Positions 34,451 through 43,856 are shown, numbered from the stretch's first letter. The stretch is DNA of 64,000 bases from Dinoroseobacter sp039192165 (GCA_039192165.1 JBCCXD010000013.1:8990-72989); one strand, 5' to 3'. Translations and numbers: made by a program. The notes: a model not told the origin generated them from the sequence alone.

Positions 34451-35031
34451 GCGATCCCGGTCAGGAACGCAGCCCCGGCAAGCGCGATCAAACCGCCTGC
34501 GCCCCGGATTGCAAGATTGCCTTTTGGGAGTTTGTTCAGGGCGCCGAGCCCGATACCCACCATGTGCAGAAGCCCGGTCGAGATGACAAATCCAATCGCG
34601 TAGGCAAACGCATTTGCGGCATTTGGCAGTTCCGTACCATGCGCGTGTCCATGAAAGATCGCGAAGATCCCAACGATCACGGCAGCAATCCACAATGGCG
34701 CGCGCACCCAGAGCGCCACCATGAGACCCAGAACCAAGCCCGACGCGGCAATACCGGTTTCGACCGCAGGAATGGGAACGCCAAGTACACCCAATGCACC
34801 CCCAAAGGCCATCACCAGCGGAAAGGTAAGCGGCAAGACCCAAATGGCTGGCGCCCCGAGAATGGCGCCCCAAAGGCCGACGGCGACCATAGCCACAACG
34901 TGGTCCGGGCCAAGCACCGGGTGCTTGAGCCCAGAAAGGAATCCGCCTGAAAGTCCGGTTCCTTCATGGGCCAGCACCGGCATGGACGCGGCCAAGAGCA
35001 CCAGCACGCTCAGTCTAATGATTTTCAACAT
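34447..35031 (-). CDS. hupE: HupE/UreJ family metal permease
   Basis: 194 residues with signal peptide (LVLLAASMPVLAHEG). Metal signatures HPVLGPDHVVAMVAVGLWGA and FAIFHGHAHGTELP are those of HupE/UreJ, which take up nickel or cobalt for hydrogenase or urease. The processed N-terminus would start with HEGTG, a common metal-binding feature. No hydrogenase, urease or cobalamin gene is in the window, so the metal is not determined. Confidence 0.88.
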   Translation of the reverse strand: MLKIIRLSVLVLLAASMPVLAHEGTGLSGGFLSGLKHPVLGPDHVVAMVAVGLWGAILGAPAIWVLPLTFPLVMAFGGALGVLGVPIPAVETGIAASGLVLGLMVALWVRAPLWIAAVIVGIFAIFHGHAHGTELPNAANAFAYAIGFVISTGLLHMVGIGLGALNKLPKGNLAIRGAGGLIALAGAAFLTGIA

Positions 35032-35201
35032 TGCACTACCTGTTCTGAAATCAGTCAGGACCAGAGTAACCGAGTGAACGCGCCCGGCAAGTCATCTTGA
35101 GGACGCGCAGACCCAGTCTACCAGTGCAGCAAGAATTCTGCGAAATGGGGAACCGACCCGCGATAGTTGGAAAGACTGTCGGCACTGCTGCCAACACACC
35201 C

Positions 35202-35266
35202 AAAAAAAACAAACCCCCGGGCAGGGCCGCGGGGGTCGTCTTAAAAGAGCGGTGTAAGCCGCTCTT
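35202..35266 (-). terminator. Tandem terminators downstream of rpsU
   Basis: Reading the minus strand: first AAGAGCGG/CCGCTCTT (35245-35266) followed by TTAAG, then an ACCCCC...GGGGGT stem (35213-35236) followed by TTTGTTTTTTTT. Two hairpins in a row give firm termination. Confidence 0.88.
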
Positions 35267-35281
35267 CAGCGTTGGGCGTTC

Positions 35282-35488
35282 TCAGAGAAGACCTTCGCGC
35301 TGAGCCTTTTTACGGGCGAGCTTGCGTGCACGGCGAATGGCTTCTGCCTTCTCGCGTGCTTTCTTCTCGGACGGTTTCTCGTAATGCTGCTTGAGCTTCA
35401 TTTCCCGAAACACACCCTCGCGCTGCAGCTTCTTTTTCAAAGCGCGCAGTGCCTGATCGACATTGTTGTCGCGAACGCTGACCTGCAT
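35282..35488 (-). CDS. rpsU: 30S ribosomal protein S21
   Basis: 68 residues, MQVSVRDNNVDQALRALKKK start and KKAREKAEAIRRARKLARKK tail are typical of alphaproteobacterial bS21. AAGGTGG lies upstream of the ATG. Single gene ending in tandem terminators. Confidence 0.97.
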   Translation of the reverse strand: MQVSVRDNNVDQALRALKKKLQREGVFREMKLKQHYEKPSEKKAREKAEAIRRARKLARKKAQREGLL

Positions 35489-35605
35489 GTGGTTGTCACC
35501 ACCTTCCTAAGTTAAAGTTGCTGAAAAGCAGGAGGTGGCCGTATAGCAGTGCCCCTCTACCTTGTCTAGTCGAACACGGATTTACTACGCGACGGAGGCA
35601 CCCAG

Positions 35606-36307
35606 ATGACCGAGACGCAACAAACCGCAGCTGATCCGAAAGATGCAATCCTCGATGCGGCCCTGATACATGTCGCCTTCGATGGCTGGTCGGAGACAGC
35701 GCTTGCCGCCGCCTGCGCAGACGCAGGTGTCGACCGATCTGTCGCGCGTTCGATCTTTCCGCGCGGACCAATCGACCTTGCCATCGCGTTCCACAAGCGC
35801 GGGGACGCCGCAATGATTGCAAAAATTCGGTCCGAGGATATGGGCGCTCTGCGTTTCCGGGACCGGGTCGCCGCCGCCGTGCGCTTTCGCCTTGAAGCGA
35901 TCGAGGACAAAGAGGCCGTTCGCCGCGGTGCTACGCTTTTTGCGCTGCCAATGTATGCGCCGGAGGGTGCGAGACTGGTCTGGGGCACAGCGGACCTGAT
36001 CTGGAGCACGCTCGGAGACACCTCGACCGACGGCAACTGGTACACCAAGCGCGCAACGCTGAGCGGTGTATATTCTTCAACAGTGCTCTACTGGCTGGGC
36101 GACAGTTCGGACGGGCACAGCGCGACCTGGGCTTTTCTCGACCGTCGCATTGACGATGTGATGAGAATCGAGGAACTCAAGGCATCGGTGAACAAAAACC
36201 CGCTGTTGCGAAATCTCTTCGCCGGGCCCAACTGGGTGCTGAGCAGGATGAAAGCGCCCAATCAGATGTCGCGTGCGGATCTTCCCGGTTCCTTCACGCC
36301 GAAATAG
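35606..36307 (+). CDS. COQ9 family protein
   Basis: 233 residues. AILDAALIHVAFDGWSETALAAACADAGVD is a TetR-like fold N-terminus, followed by the COQ9 core: FPRGPIDLAIAFHKRGD, RFRDRVAAAVRFRLE, RRGATLFALP, LIWSTLGDTSTDGNWYTKRATLSGVYSSTVLYWLGD. COQ9 binds lipids and assists Coq7 in ubiquinone hydroxylation. It is 9 bp before a quinone oxidoreductase gene, consistent with quinone metabolism. Confidence 0.93.
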   Translation: MTETQQTAADPKDAILDAALIHVAFDGWSETALAAACADAGVDRSVARSIFPRGPIDLAIAFHKRGDAAMIAKIRSEDMGALRFRDRVAAAVRFRLEAIEDKEAVRRGATLFALPMYAPEGARLVWGTADLIWSTLGDTSTDGNWYTKRATLSGVYSSTVLYWLGDSSDGHSATWAFLDRRIDDVMRIEELKASVNKNPLLRNLFAGPNWVLSRMKAPNQMSRADLPGSFTPK

Positions 36308-36316
36308 GAAGACCAG

Positions 36317-37303
36317 ATGCCCCTGCCCGAGACCATGCGCGCTGTCGAGATTTCCCAGCCCGGCGGCCCCGTTGTTCTGCGCCCTTGCGATCGTCCGGTG
36401 CCGCAACCGCGTGCCGATCAGATTCTTGTCAAAGTGGCTTTTGCGGGTGTGAACCGACCTGATGCTCTTCAGCGGGCGGGCAATTATGCCCCGCCTCCGG
36501 GGGCGAGTGACCTGCCTGGACTCGAGGTCGCTGGCGAAGTGGTGGGCCTTGGCGTCAACGTTACGCGTTGGACACTCGGTGATCAGGTCTGCGCGCTGAC
36601 CCCGGGCGGTGGCTACGCGGAATACGTGGTTTGCCATGCCGATCACGCCCTTGGTATTCCAGAGGGTGTGCCGCTCGATCAGGCGGCCTGTTTGCCCGAG
36701 AATCACTTCACCGTCTGGTCAAACATGGTCACCCGCGGTGGGTTGATCGGTGGTGAACGTTTTTTGGTGCACGGCGGCTCGTCCGGCATCGGCACCGTGG
36801 CGATCCAGCTTGCTGCGACACTGGGTGCCCGCGTCTTCGCGACAGCAGGCAGCGCAGAGAAGTGCGATGCTTGTGTCAGCCTAGGGGCCGAGCGGGCTAT
36901 CAATTACCGACAAGAGGATTTTGTTGAGATCCTGCGCTCCGAGGGAGGGGCGCATTTGATCCTCGATATGGTCGGTGGCGATTATCTGCCGCGCAATATC
37001 AAAACGCTCACCGATGATGGCCGCCTTGTTCAGATCGCCTTCCTGCAGGGACCGAAAGTGGCGTTAAATTTTGCGCAGGTGATGGTCCGGCGGCTTACCA
37101 TTACGGGGTCGACTCTGCGTCCACAGTCTGACCTGGCGAAGGCTGGTATTGCGGAAGAGTTGCGCAAAACTGTCTGGCCGCTGATCGCGGCTGGCAAGAT
37201 CAAGGTGGTCATGGACAGCGAGTTCGCGCTGGAAGACGCGGCCTCGGCCCATGCACGCATGGAAAGCTCTGCGCATATCGGAAAGATCGTGCTGAAGGTC
37301 TAA
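36317..37303 (+). CDS. NAD(P)H quinone oxidoreductase, zinc-free MDR family
   Basis: 328 residues. VKVAFAGVNRPDALQRAGNYAPPPGASDLPGLEVAGEV, then LPENHFTVWSNMVTRGGLIGGERFLVHGGSSGIGTVAIQLAATLGARVFATAGS (NADPH-binding), YLPRNIKTLTDDGRLVQIAFLQG. No structural zinc Cys cluster, as in QOR/TP53I3 (PIG3) relatives. It reduces quinones or enones one electron at a time. Probably an operon with COQ9; converges with the RND gene. Confidence 0.9.
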   Translation: MPLPETMRAVEISQPGGPVVLRPCDRPVPQPRADQILVKVAFAGVNRPDALQRAGNYAPPPGASDLPGLEVAGEVVGLGVNVTRWTLGDQVCALTPGGGYAEYVVCHADHALGIPEGVPLDQAACLPENHFTVWSNMVTRGGLIGGERFLVHGGSSGIGTVAIQLAATLGARVFATAGSAEKCDACVSLGAERAINYRQEDFVEILRSEGGAHLILDMVGGDYLPRNIKTLTDDGRLVQIAFLQGPKVALNFAQVMVRRLTITGSTLRPQSDLAKAGIAEELRKTVWPLIAAGKIKVVMDSEFALEDAASAHARMESSAHIGKIVLKV

Positions 37304-37304
37304 A

Positions 37305-40300
37305 CTACTCTGCGGCGATTTTCAGCGCTGGCGGGCCGGTTTCAGGTCGATCTCTGACCTCAACTTCTTTCACGCGGGGCCGCACAAGTGCGAACATCGC
37401 TGGTGTGAAGTAGAAACTGATCACTGCAGACAACAGTACACCCCCTGCGATCGCCATCGCGAAGGGAGGCCAGAACCCGCCTCCTCCGAGGATCAATGGC
37501 AGGAAGCCACCGAATGTGGTCAGCGTCGTCGAGATGATATGGCGCGAGCCATCCATGACCACATCTGCCATAGCATTTGTGTCGCCGCGCGAGGCCCCGG
37601 GCGATTTCTGAAGCGCTGTCAGAATGATAATTGCGGCATTGATCGACACCCCAATGGAACCGATGACACCAATGACTGCTGTGATGCCAAACGGATACTG
37701 GAAAATCGCCAGCGACAGGATGCTGAGCCCGGCCGAAAGAATTGCTACCATGAAGGTTACACCGGCCAAGCGGAATGAGCCAAAAGCCAGCACCACCGTG
37801 GCAACAGAAAGAGTCACTATCAGCCCGAGCGGCGCGAGCAGGTTGGTGATTGTGTCATTTCGCGCGTCGGCATCCCCGCCGACTTCAAGCGTGTAGCCGT
37901 CTTGCAGGGCAAAGCCAGACGCCGCAATCGCATCCTGCGCCGAAATCAGTGCCGACTCGGGTAGCGTGCCCGCTGTGATGAAGGCTTGTATCGTATTCAC
38001 CCGAGATCCGTCGCGGCGGGCGATTGGGCTATCTGAGGGGACAAGCGTGATGTCTGCGAGCGCCGATAGCGGAAGCGCAGGCAGTGTCTGGCTTGTCCCA
38101 TTTCCGGACCCAGCCGGAGGCACAATCAGCAATTGCGAAATACGTTCCGCATCTCCGCGCACACTGCCACCAAGTTCGACGCGGATCGGAAGTTGTTCCG
38201 ACGCTTCGATCAGAGTTGCACCAGTGGCGCCGTCGAGACCTGCCTGCAGCTGGCGCGCGATATCGGTCAGGCTCAGTCCGGCCAAACGGGCCGCAGCTTC
38301 GTCGATATTCACTTCCAGTTTCGGAGCCCCGCCTTCCAGATTGGCGCGCACAGTTGTTATCTCAGGCACGGTCTGCAGAACAGCACGTAGGCGTTCGCCT
38401 TCCTCGCGCAGGGTGCGCAGGTCCGGGCCGACCACACGCAGCTCGATCGGAGCCTCCACGGGAGGGCCCTGGATCAGACCACGCACAAGGATCCGGGCTT
38501 CTGGATGGGCGGCGGTCAACTGAGTTTGAAGCGGGGCCAGGATACGGGCTGTGACGTCGGGAGACGTGGTCGTGACAAGAGCTTGCGCAAAGGATGGCTC
38601 GGAGCTGCGTGATCCCACAAGGTTGTAGTAAAAGGCGGGTGCGCTTTCGCCAAGCGTCCACGCAACGCGCGTCACCCCCTCGATCCCACGCAGTTCACTG
38701 TCCATAACCGCCACAAGGCGCTGCGTCTCATCGATTGCAGTGCCGCGGGCCATTTCAACTTCGACATGGAACTGGTTGCGGTCTACGGCCGGGAAGAACT
38801 GTGGCACAAGCGTCGGGAAGGTCACAAATCCCAAAACCGGCAGGACCAGAGCCAGGGCGATGGAGCGTACTGGGTTGGCTGCCGACCAGCGCAGCGTTGC
38901 GCGGAACCAGCGACCAAGCGCGCCGGAGCGAATGCCTGCACCACGCCCTGCGTCTGGCAGAAACCAGCCAGCCAAAGCCGGTGTTACCGTCAGGGCAATG
39001 ATAAGCGACCACGTCAGCATCATCACAACAGCTACGGCGATCGACCCGACAAAGTCCCCTGCGGGACCGGGCAGCAGGATCATTGGCATGAAACTGAGCG
39101 CCGTGGTTACTGTAGACGCCAAAAGCGGCGCGGACAGCCGTTTGACTGCAGTGTCCACCGCCTCTAGTCTTGCGGCACCGGCCGCGAGCCGCTGTCGAAT
39201 ATCGTCGCTCATGACAATCGCGGCGTCGACGAGCAGTCCAAGCGCTACGATCAGACCGGTCACGCTCATCTGATGAAGTGGCAGACCGATAAAATTCATG
39301 GAAGCGAGAGTCGCAAGGCTGACAAGCGGCAAGACCGCACCGACAATAAGGGCCGCGCGCAACCCGAGTGTAACCAGAAGGACCGCAATCACCAGGCCAA
39401 CCCCGATAGCCATGTTGGTGGCCACTTCGAGCAGCCTCTCCTGGGTATAGACCGACTGGTCAAATATCTGCTCGACCTGTAACTCTGACGGCAAAGTCGG
39501 GGCAAAATCAGCGACGGTTTCTTTGACCCAGCCCATCCAAACGTCGACCTGCAGTCCATTGCCAGCTTCGACGCCCAATAGGACTGCAGCCTTACCGTCG
39601 ATCAGTGCGATGCTTGCTGCGGGATCGCGAGGCGCGCGCTGGACATCCGCAATATCCGCGAGCCTGGCAATTTGTCCGTCCGCGCCGCGAACGAGGACAA
39701 TGTTTCGCAGCCGCTCCAGCTCCTCGATGTCGCCTGTAACGTCAAGAAGCAGATCCGCCTGGCCGTTCAGAAGACGTCCGGACTGGACCTTTGCATCTGC
39801 CGCACGAATTGCATTCGCAACGTCATCCGGTGTTAGTCCCAGCGCCGCGGTCCGGGCGGGATCGAGACGAACGCGGATCTCCTCCTGAGGGGTCCCAAAA
39901 CTCTCAACACTGGCGGTGCCGGGTACGTTGCGTAAGTCTTCGGCCAATTGCTCGGCATACCGGGCAAGGATCGCAGGGGGCAGGGTTCCGCTTACCGGGC
40001 TGACTGCGAAAATTGCGCCAACGGCAGCGATGCCGTCACTGTCAAATTCCGGTGGCTGCACGCCGTCCGGAAAACTGCGCGCGACATCCGTCACACCGTC
40101 ACGCGCTTCTGACCATATCTGCTCAATAATGTCGGGATCGGTTGTTTCGTTCAATTCGAGGCTGATGACCGAGACGCCGGTGGAAGATGTCGATGAAATA
40201 ACATCAATTTCGGGACGCTCGCGCATTTCCTCCTCAAGCGGTTGCGTCACCAGAGCTTCCACGCGCGACGGTTCAGCACCGGGATACAGCGTCGTGATCG

Positions 40301-40430
40301 TCGCGTTGAGGTTTGTTATGGTCGGGTCTTCCTGCCGGCCCAGCGAAAGAAAGGCAGATGCCCCTGCCGAGATGATGACCAGCAAGATCAGGATCACAAG
40401 ACGCGGGTTCTGAAAAGTCAGCGCGCGCAT
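37305..40430 (-). CDS. RND efflux transporter permease
   Basis: 1041 residues from ATG 40430 (GGAGG 8 bp upstream; the in-frame TTG at 40451 is less likely). Twelve-helix RND exporter: N-terminal helix ending SLGRQEDP, periplasmic TTLYPGAEPSRVEALVTQPLEE, the TM4 proton-relay region GLLVDAAIVMSDDIRQ, PLLASTVTTALSFMPMILLPG, and TM10-12 INAAIIILTAL. This is the MexF/acriflavine-type or NolG-like group with one MFP. Energised by proton motive force; substrate unknown. Confidence 0.93.
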   Translation of the reverse strand: MRALTFQNPRLVILILLVIISAGASAFLSLGRQEDPTITNLNATITTLYPGAEPSRVEALVTQPLEEEMRERPEIDVISSTSSTGVSVISLELNETTDPDIIEQIWSEARDGVTDVARSFPDGVQPPEFDSDGIAAVGAIFAVSPVSGTLPPAILARYAEQLAEDLRNVPGTASVESFGTPQEEIRVRLDPARTAALGLTPDDVANAIRAADAKVQSGRLLNGQADLLLDVTGDIEELERLRNIVLVRGADGQIARLADIADVQRAPRDPAASIALIDGKAAVLLGVEAGNGLQVDVWMGWVKETVADFAPTLPSELQVEQIFDQSVYTQERLLEVATNMAIGVGLVIAVLLVTLGLRAALIVGAVLPLVSLATLASMNFIGLPLHQMSVTGLIVALGLLVDAAIVMSDDIRQRLAAGAARLEAVDTAVKRLSAPLLASTVTTALSFMPMILLPGPAGDFVGSIAVAVVMMLTWSLIIALTVTPALAGWFLPDAGRGAGIRSGALGRWFRATLRWSAANPVRSIALALVLPVLGFVTFPTLVPQFFPAVDRNQFHVEVEMARGTAIDETQRLVAVMDSELRGIEGVTRVAWTLGESAPAFYYNLVGSRSSEPSFAQALVTTTSPDVTARILAPLQTQLTAAHPEARILVRGLIQGPPVEAPIELRVVGPDLRTLREEGERLRAVLQTVPEITTVRANLEGGAPKLEVNIDEAAARLAGLSLTDIARQLQAGLDGATGATLIEASEQLPIRVELGGSVRGDAERISQLLIVPPAGSGNGTSQTLPALPLSALADITLVPSDSPIARRDGSRVNTIQAFITAGTLPESALISAQDAIAASGFALQDGYTLEVGGDADARNDTITNLLAPLGLIVTLSVATVVLAFGSFRLAGVTFMVAILSAGLSILSLAIFQYPFGITAVIGVIGSIGVSINAAIIILTALQKSPGASRGDTNAMADVVMDGSRHIISTTLTTFGGFLPLILGGGGFWPPFAMAIAGGVLLSAVISFYFTPAMFALVRPRVKEVEVRDRPETGPPALKIAAE

Positions 40431-40434
40431 CTGT

Positions 40435-41586
40435 TCAGCCTCCGACAGCAAGTGTTGCGGTCTGGCCGGGACTCAACCGGTGCGTTCCGCCGGTTACCAC
40501 ATGCGCGTTCTCCGGGAAGGCGCCAGCGACATACGCATTGTCGAGCGCAACATGCTCCAGAGTAACGGCAACGCGCTGCAGCTCGGATACGTCGTCTGGC
40601 AAGACAAACACGGTCCAGAGTCCGTCTATTCCTTCGCTCAGCGCGCCCAGCGGGACCCACGCGCCTTGAACCGGAACCGTTCGTGTCAGCGTCACTTCAG
40701 CCAGAGTACCTGTGACTGGCGACACAGATGTCGGAAGCTCAATAAGTACACCCCTTGTCCGCGTTGCAGGATCCAGATCTGGGCGCAGCCGCGCGACGCG
40801 TCCGGTCACAACACCCGAAGGAAGCTCGACATCCACGGTGTCCCCAGTGCTGAAGCGGTTCGACAGATCCTCGGGCACACCGACCCGCATTTGTACCAGC
40901 GTATCCTGCAAAACCAGCAGGGTCTGGTTCGGCCCAAGGCGCGCGCCCTCGTCCACCAGTCGGGCGCGGACAATACCGCTATAGGGGGCCACTATCTCAG
41001 ATTTCGCCAACGCAACATCAATCGCCGTAAGGGCCGCCTCGGCGCGAGCAATGTCGGCTTGGGCAACTGCCAAATTGAATGTGGCTTCATCGCGCCTCTG
41101 CGGCGAAGCAAACTCGCGGGCTGCAAGCTCGGATTGGCGATCGGCAGTGAGTTGAGCAATATCGCGGCGGGCTATCGCCGCCTCGATCGCCGCCTGTTGT
41201 GCGGTACGATCTGCCTGAAGTGCGCGCACATCGAGGCGTGCAAGGGTTTGTCCTTCCTCTACCTCGTCTCCTTCATCCACCAGGATTTCTGCAAGCGTTC
41301 CGCCCAGCTCGAAGCCAAGATCAGTATTCCGTGCCGGCTCGATGGGGCCGGTGAACTTAGACGACACTTCGTAAGCCGCCTGCAGCTCTAAGGGGGAGGC
41401 AGCGACAGGCGTCGCGGGGCGTTCCGGCGCGGTGGAAGTGTCTGCTGCGCGTGCCGCAATCATGTCAGCGCCAACGGTTACAAGGCCGAAAGAGAGCGCG
41501 ATGGCCAGGCCCGTACCTGTCAGGATTGCGGTCCTGCGAAGAATACGGCGGAACAGTCCTGGTTCAGCGGAGTGTTTCTCGGTCAT
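40435..41586 (-). CDS. RND periplasmic adaptor (membrane fusion protein)
   Basis: 383 residues. N-terminal helix (TAILTGTGLAIALSFGLVTVG), lipoyl half-motif GFELGGTLAEILVDEGDEVEEGQTLARLD, coiled-coil hairpin about residues 115-170, KSEIVAPYSGIVRARLVDEG, beta-barrel and membrane-proximal domains. It links the RND pump to an outer-membrane channel (no TolC gene here). 4 bp separate it from the pump gene. Confidence 0.93.
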   Translation of the reverse strand: MTEKHSAEPGLFRRILRRTAILTGTGLAIALSFGLVTVGADMIAARAADTSTAPERPATPVAASPLELQAAYEVSSKFTGPIEPARNTDLGFELGGTLAEILVDEGDEVEEGQTLARLDVRALQADRTAQQAAIEAAIARRDIAQLTADRQSELAAREFASPQRRDEATFNLAVAQADIARAEAALTAIDVALAKSEIVAPYSGIVRARLVDEGARLGPNQTLLVLQDTLVQMRVGVPEDLSNRFSTGDTVDVELPSGVVTGRVARLRPDLDPATRTRGVLIELPTSVSPVTGTLAEVTLTRTVPVQGAWVPLGALSEGIDGLWTVFVLPDDVSELQRVAVTLEHVALDNAYVAGAFPENAHVVTGGTHRLSPGQTATLAVGG

Positions 41587-41650
41587 GTCCTATGCTCCCA
41601 TGTGCGTGGTTCGTCGCTGACGCTTGCACGTGAAGTTAGAGTCGCTTACA

Positions 41651-41689
41651 TTACACGTAACTAGGGGGCATGTGTTAGAAAGTCTAACA
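41651..41689. promoter_or_regulatory. Operator-like palindromes between efflux operon and TetR gene
   Basis: TTAC-AC-GTAA (41651-41660) and TGTTAGA-AAG-TCTAACA (41673-41689) are perfect dyads in the divergent gap; a CACGTG core lies further at about 41716. The 17-bp dyad is the best candidate for TetR binding. Confidence 0.5.
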
Positions 41690-41758
41690 TTTATTTTTTG
41701 CGTCATTACACACTCACGTGTGAACGCATGAACATGCCGAAAAATGAGGCAGTGGGCG

Positions 41759-42373
41759 ATGGCAGAACAAACAAAAGTGCGCGCAAAAGACGCGTATCAT
41801 CATGGCGATCTGCGCCAGCAACTCCTGAACGCGACCCGACAACTTGTCGAAGAAAAGGGTCCCGATGGATTTTCGGTTTCTGAGGCGTGCCGCCGTGCAG
41901 GTGTTTCCACAGCCGCGCCTTACCGCCACTTTGCGGACAAGACTGATATGATTGCCGCGCTGATCGTCGAATGTATGGAAGAGATGACCGCGCGGCTGAT
42001 CGCGGCTGGCTCTGCTTATCCTTTTGGTACAAAGGACGCGATCGCCGCGGGCGGCATAGAATATGTCCATTTTGCCGAGACAAATCCCGCAATGTTCCGC
42101 CTTATGTTTTCCGAAAACTATGGACGATCGGAAATCGAAGATGCCGGGCACAGCTGCTACAACTCTCTGCTGGTGCAAGTAGCGGCATATCTCGGCAAAG
42201 ATGAGGTCGACGAGGAAGTCTTGCGCGAGTCCTTTCCGCTCTGGACCTTTGTTCACGGCACCTCTTTCCTGTGGATCGATGGCAAAGCAGATTTCGCCAA
42301 AACACAGCAATCTGTCGCGGAATTGGTCTCGGAAGCAACGCGGCGCCTGCTGCCAACCCGCCCGGACACATAA
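41759..42373 (+). CDS. TetR/AcrR family repressor with WHG domain
   Basis: 204 residues from ATG 41759. HTH: HHGDLRQQLLNATRQLVEEKGPDGFSVSEACRRAGVSTAAPYRHFADKTDMIAALI. The C-terminal domain (YVHFAETNPAMFRLMFSE) is the WHG type. It is divergent from the RND efflux genes and most likely represses them. An in-frame ATG five codons earlier is possible; GAGG fits the chosen one better. Confidence 0.88.
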   Translation: MAEQTKVRAKDAYHHGDLRQQLLNATRQLVEEKGPDGFSVSEACRRAGVSTAAPYRHFADKTDMIAALIVECMEEMTARLIAAGSAYPFGTKDAIAAGGIEYVHFAETNPAMFRLMFSENYGRSEIEDAGHSCYNSLLVQVAAYLGKDEVDEEVLRESFPLWTFVHGTSFLWIDGKADFAKTQQSVAELVSEATRRLLPTRPDT

Positions 42374-42375
42374 AA

Positions 42376-42396
42376 AACGCGCCTTGCCGGCGCGTT
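42376..42396. terminator. Terminator hairpin between TetR gene and chrR
   Basis: AACGCGCC-TTGCC-GGCGCGTT, preceded by A-rich and followed by TT on both strands, so usable in both directions for the convergent genes. Confidence 0.75.
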
Positions 42397-42422
42397 AATT
42401 AGAGGCAGAGCCGTGCTCGCGG

Positions 42423-43088
42423 TCAGATCCGCAGGAACGGTTGTGCGATCTTTGGCAGGAACTTGCGGAATTTGAGTGGCGCGTCAGTGGCGGCCAGACA
42501 AATGCAAGCGGGACCCTCTTCCGCCACCGGTGTATGCTCTACATTCGGGTCAGCGATCTCAATATCGCCCGGACCAAAGCGATCAAATTCGTCGCGGAAT
42601 GCACCTTGCAGAACAAGCGTAAGTTCGGTTCCGTGATGTCCATGATCCGGCACCTCTACTCCTGCGGGGATGTAAAGAAGTCGGACCGAGGCGTCCTTGG
42701 ACGTTGGCAAAATCGCCTGTTTCACTCCAAAGCCCACTGGCCGCCAGTTCACGGCATCAATGCCACCTTCCACATAATCCAGCAGTGGGTCAGGCAACAC
42801 GACATCCTTTGGCGTGGAGGCTGCGGGCTTGTTAAAGGAAATGGGACCTTTCGGCGGCAGTTTCTGAATATCAGCCAGACACTTGGCCAAGGCATCAGGT
42901 GCCAACGCGGCCTCACCGGCGTCTTCCAGGACGGCGCCGCCTACGGCGTCATGGGCTTCCAGCGCCGCGCGGCACTCATCACACATCGAAATGTGAGTTG
43001 CCACAACAAGGCTGAACGCCTCCGGCAGAACACCCGCCGAATACGCCATAATCAACTCGTCTGATAAATGATGCTTAATCTGCGTCAT
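42423..43088 (-). CDS. chrR: ChrR, zinc anti-sigma factor of RpoE
   Basis: 221 residues in two domains. Residues 1-85 are the zinc anti-sigma domain with HHLSDELIMAYSAGVLPEAFSLVVATHISMCDECR (HxxxCxxC zinc site). Residues about 110-215 form the cupin domain with HGHHGTELTLVLQGAFRDE and PNVEHTPVA, the second metal site that governs the response to singlet oxygen in R. sphaeroides. It follows rpoE by 1 bp. Confidence 0.95.
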   Translation of the reverse strand: MTQIKHHLSDELIMAYSAGVLPEAFSLVVATHISMCDECRAALEAHDAVGGAVLEDAGEAALAPDALAKCLADIQKLPPKGPISFNKPAASTPKDVVLPDPLLDYVEGGIDAVNWRPVGFGVKQAILPTSKDASVRLLYIPAGVEVPDHGHHGTELTLVLQGAFRDEFDRFGPGDIEIADPNVEHTPVAEEGPACICLAATDAPLKFRKFLPKIAQPFLRI

Positions 43089-43089
43089 A

Positions 43090-43668
43090 CTACTCTTTAT
43101 CTGCGTCCATTTCTCGTCTTAACCGCTCAAGGCCTAACCTAATCCGCGACTTTATTGTGCCAAGGGGCAACCCCGTCTCCGCGGCGATTTCGGAATGGGA
43201 GAGGTCTCCAAAATAGCAACGTTCAATTAGTATACGCTGTTTGTCGGGCAACTGGATCAATGCAGATTGCATTTTTTTTCTTTCTTGCTCCAGTGCAATC
43301 ACATCGTCTGCGTCCGGTTCCGGTTCCGGTCCCCAGGGCAGATCCTCCGGTTCCGGGCGCCGTTCCTTGCGCAACAGGTCAATTTTTCGGTTTCTGGCGA
43401 TGGTGAATATCCAGGTCGCCACGGTTGCGCGAGACGGGTCGAAAAGGTGCGATTTGCGCCAGACCGTTGTCAAAACCTCCTGTGCGCAATCCTCCGCGAG
43501 GGTCTCGTTGGCTCCTGATTTCAGAAGAAATGCTTTTACCCGAGGCGCGAAATGAGCAAACAACGCCGCAAATGCCTGCGTGTCCTCGTGGTCGCGAATG
43601 GCGACCATCAGTGCAGCCCAATCCTCATCGATGGACTGGTCTGCACGCGGTTTCGTGGCGATAGACAC
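43090..43668 (-). CDS. rpoE: ECF sigma factor RpoE (singlet-oxygen response)
   Basis: 192 residues from GTG 43668. Region 2: AFAALFAHFAPRVKAFLLKSGANETLAEDCAQEVLTTVWRKSHLFDPSRATVATWIFTIARNRKIDLLRKERRPE; region 4: LPDKQRILIERCYFGDLSHSEIAAETGLPLGTIKSRIRLGLERLR. The pairing with ChrR identifies the ECF11-type sigma factor freed by singlet oxygen. An own RpoE promoter was not obvious upstream. Confidence 0.95.
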   Translation of the reverse strand: MSIATKPRADQSIDEDWAALMVAIRDHEDTQAFAALFAHFAPRVKAFLLKSGANETLAEDCAQEVLTTVWRKSHLFDPSRATVATWIFTIARNRKIDLLRKERRPEPEDLPWGPEPEPDADDVIALEQERKKMQSALIQLPDKQRILIERCYFGDLSHSEIAAETGLPLGTIKSRIRLGLERLRREMDADKE

Positions 43669-43794
43669 CGTTAAATGGGCTCCGTCGGGTATTGGGGCGC
43701 CCCGATCATACTCTGTTCACTGGACGGCATGCACGTCAAATCTATGTGCATTTCACGAAAAACGATACCGACTGACAGAAAAAGGGCATTGCGC

Positions 43795-43824
43795 TGATCC
43801 AGATCTGTTGTCAGCGCGTATGTC
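43795..43824 (+). promoter_or_regulatory. RpoE-type promoter for the lipid cluster
   Basis: TGATCC (43795-43800), 18 bp, TATGTC (43819-43824), ending 32 bp before the first gene. The -35 matches what I remember of R. sphaeroides RpoE promoters (TGATCC) and the -10 is a near fit to TAAGTA. Context (divergent from rpoE) supports it. Confidence 0.5.
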
Positions 43825-43856
43825 AAACAAAGTATACACTTGAGGATCGAGAGTTC

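Noticed and set aside
33830..34873. Long 347-codon frame as one protein
   Set aside because: The first 140 codons overlap hupE out of frame and look random; the ATGA start at 34450 is convincing.
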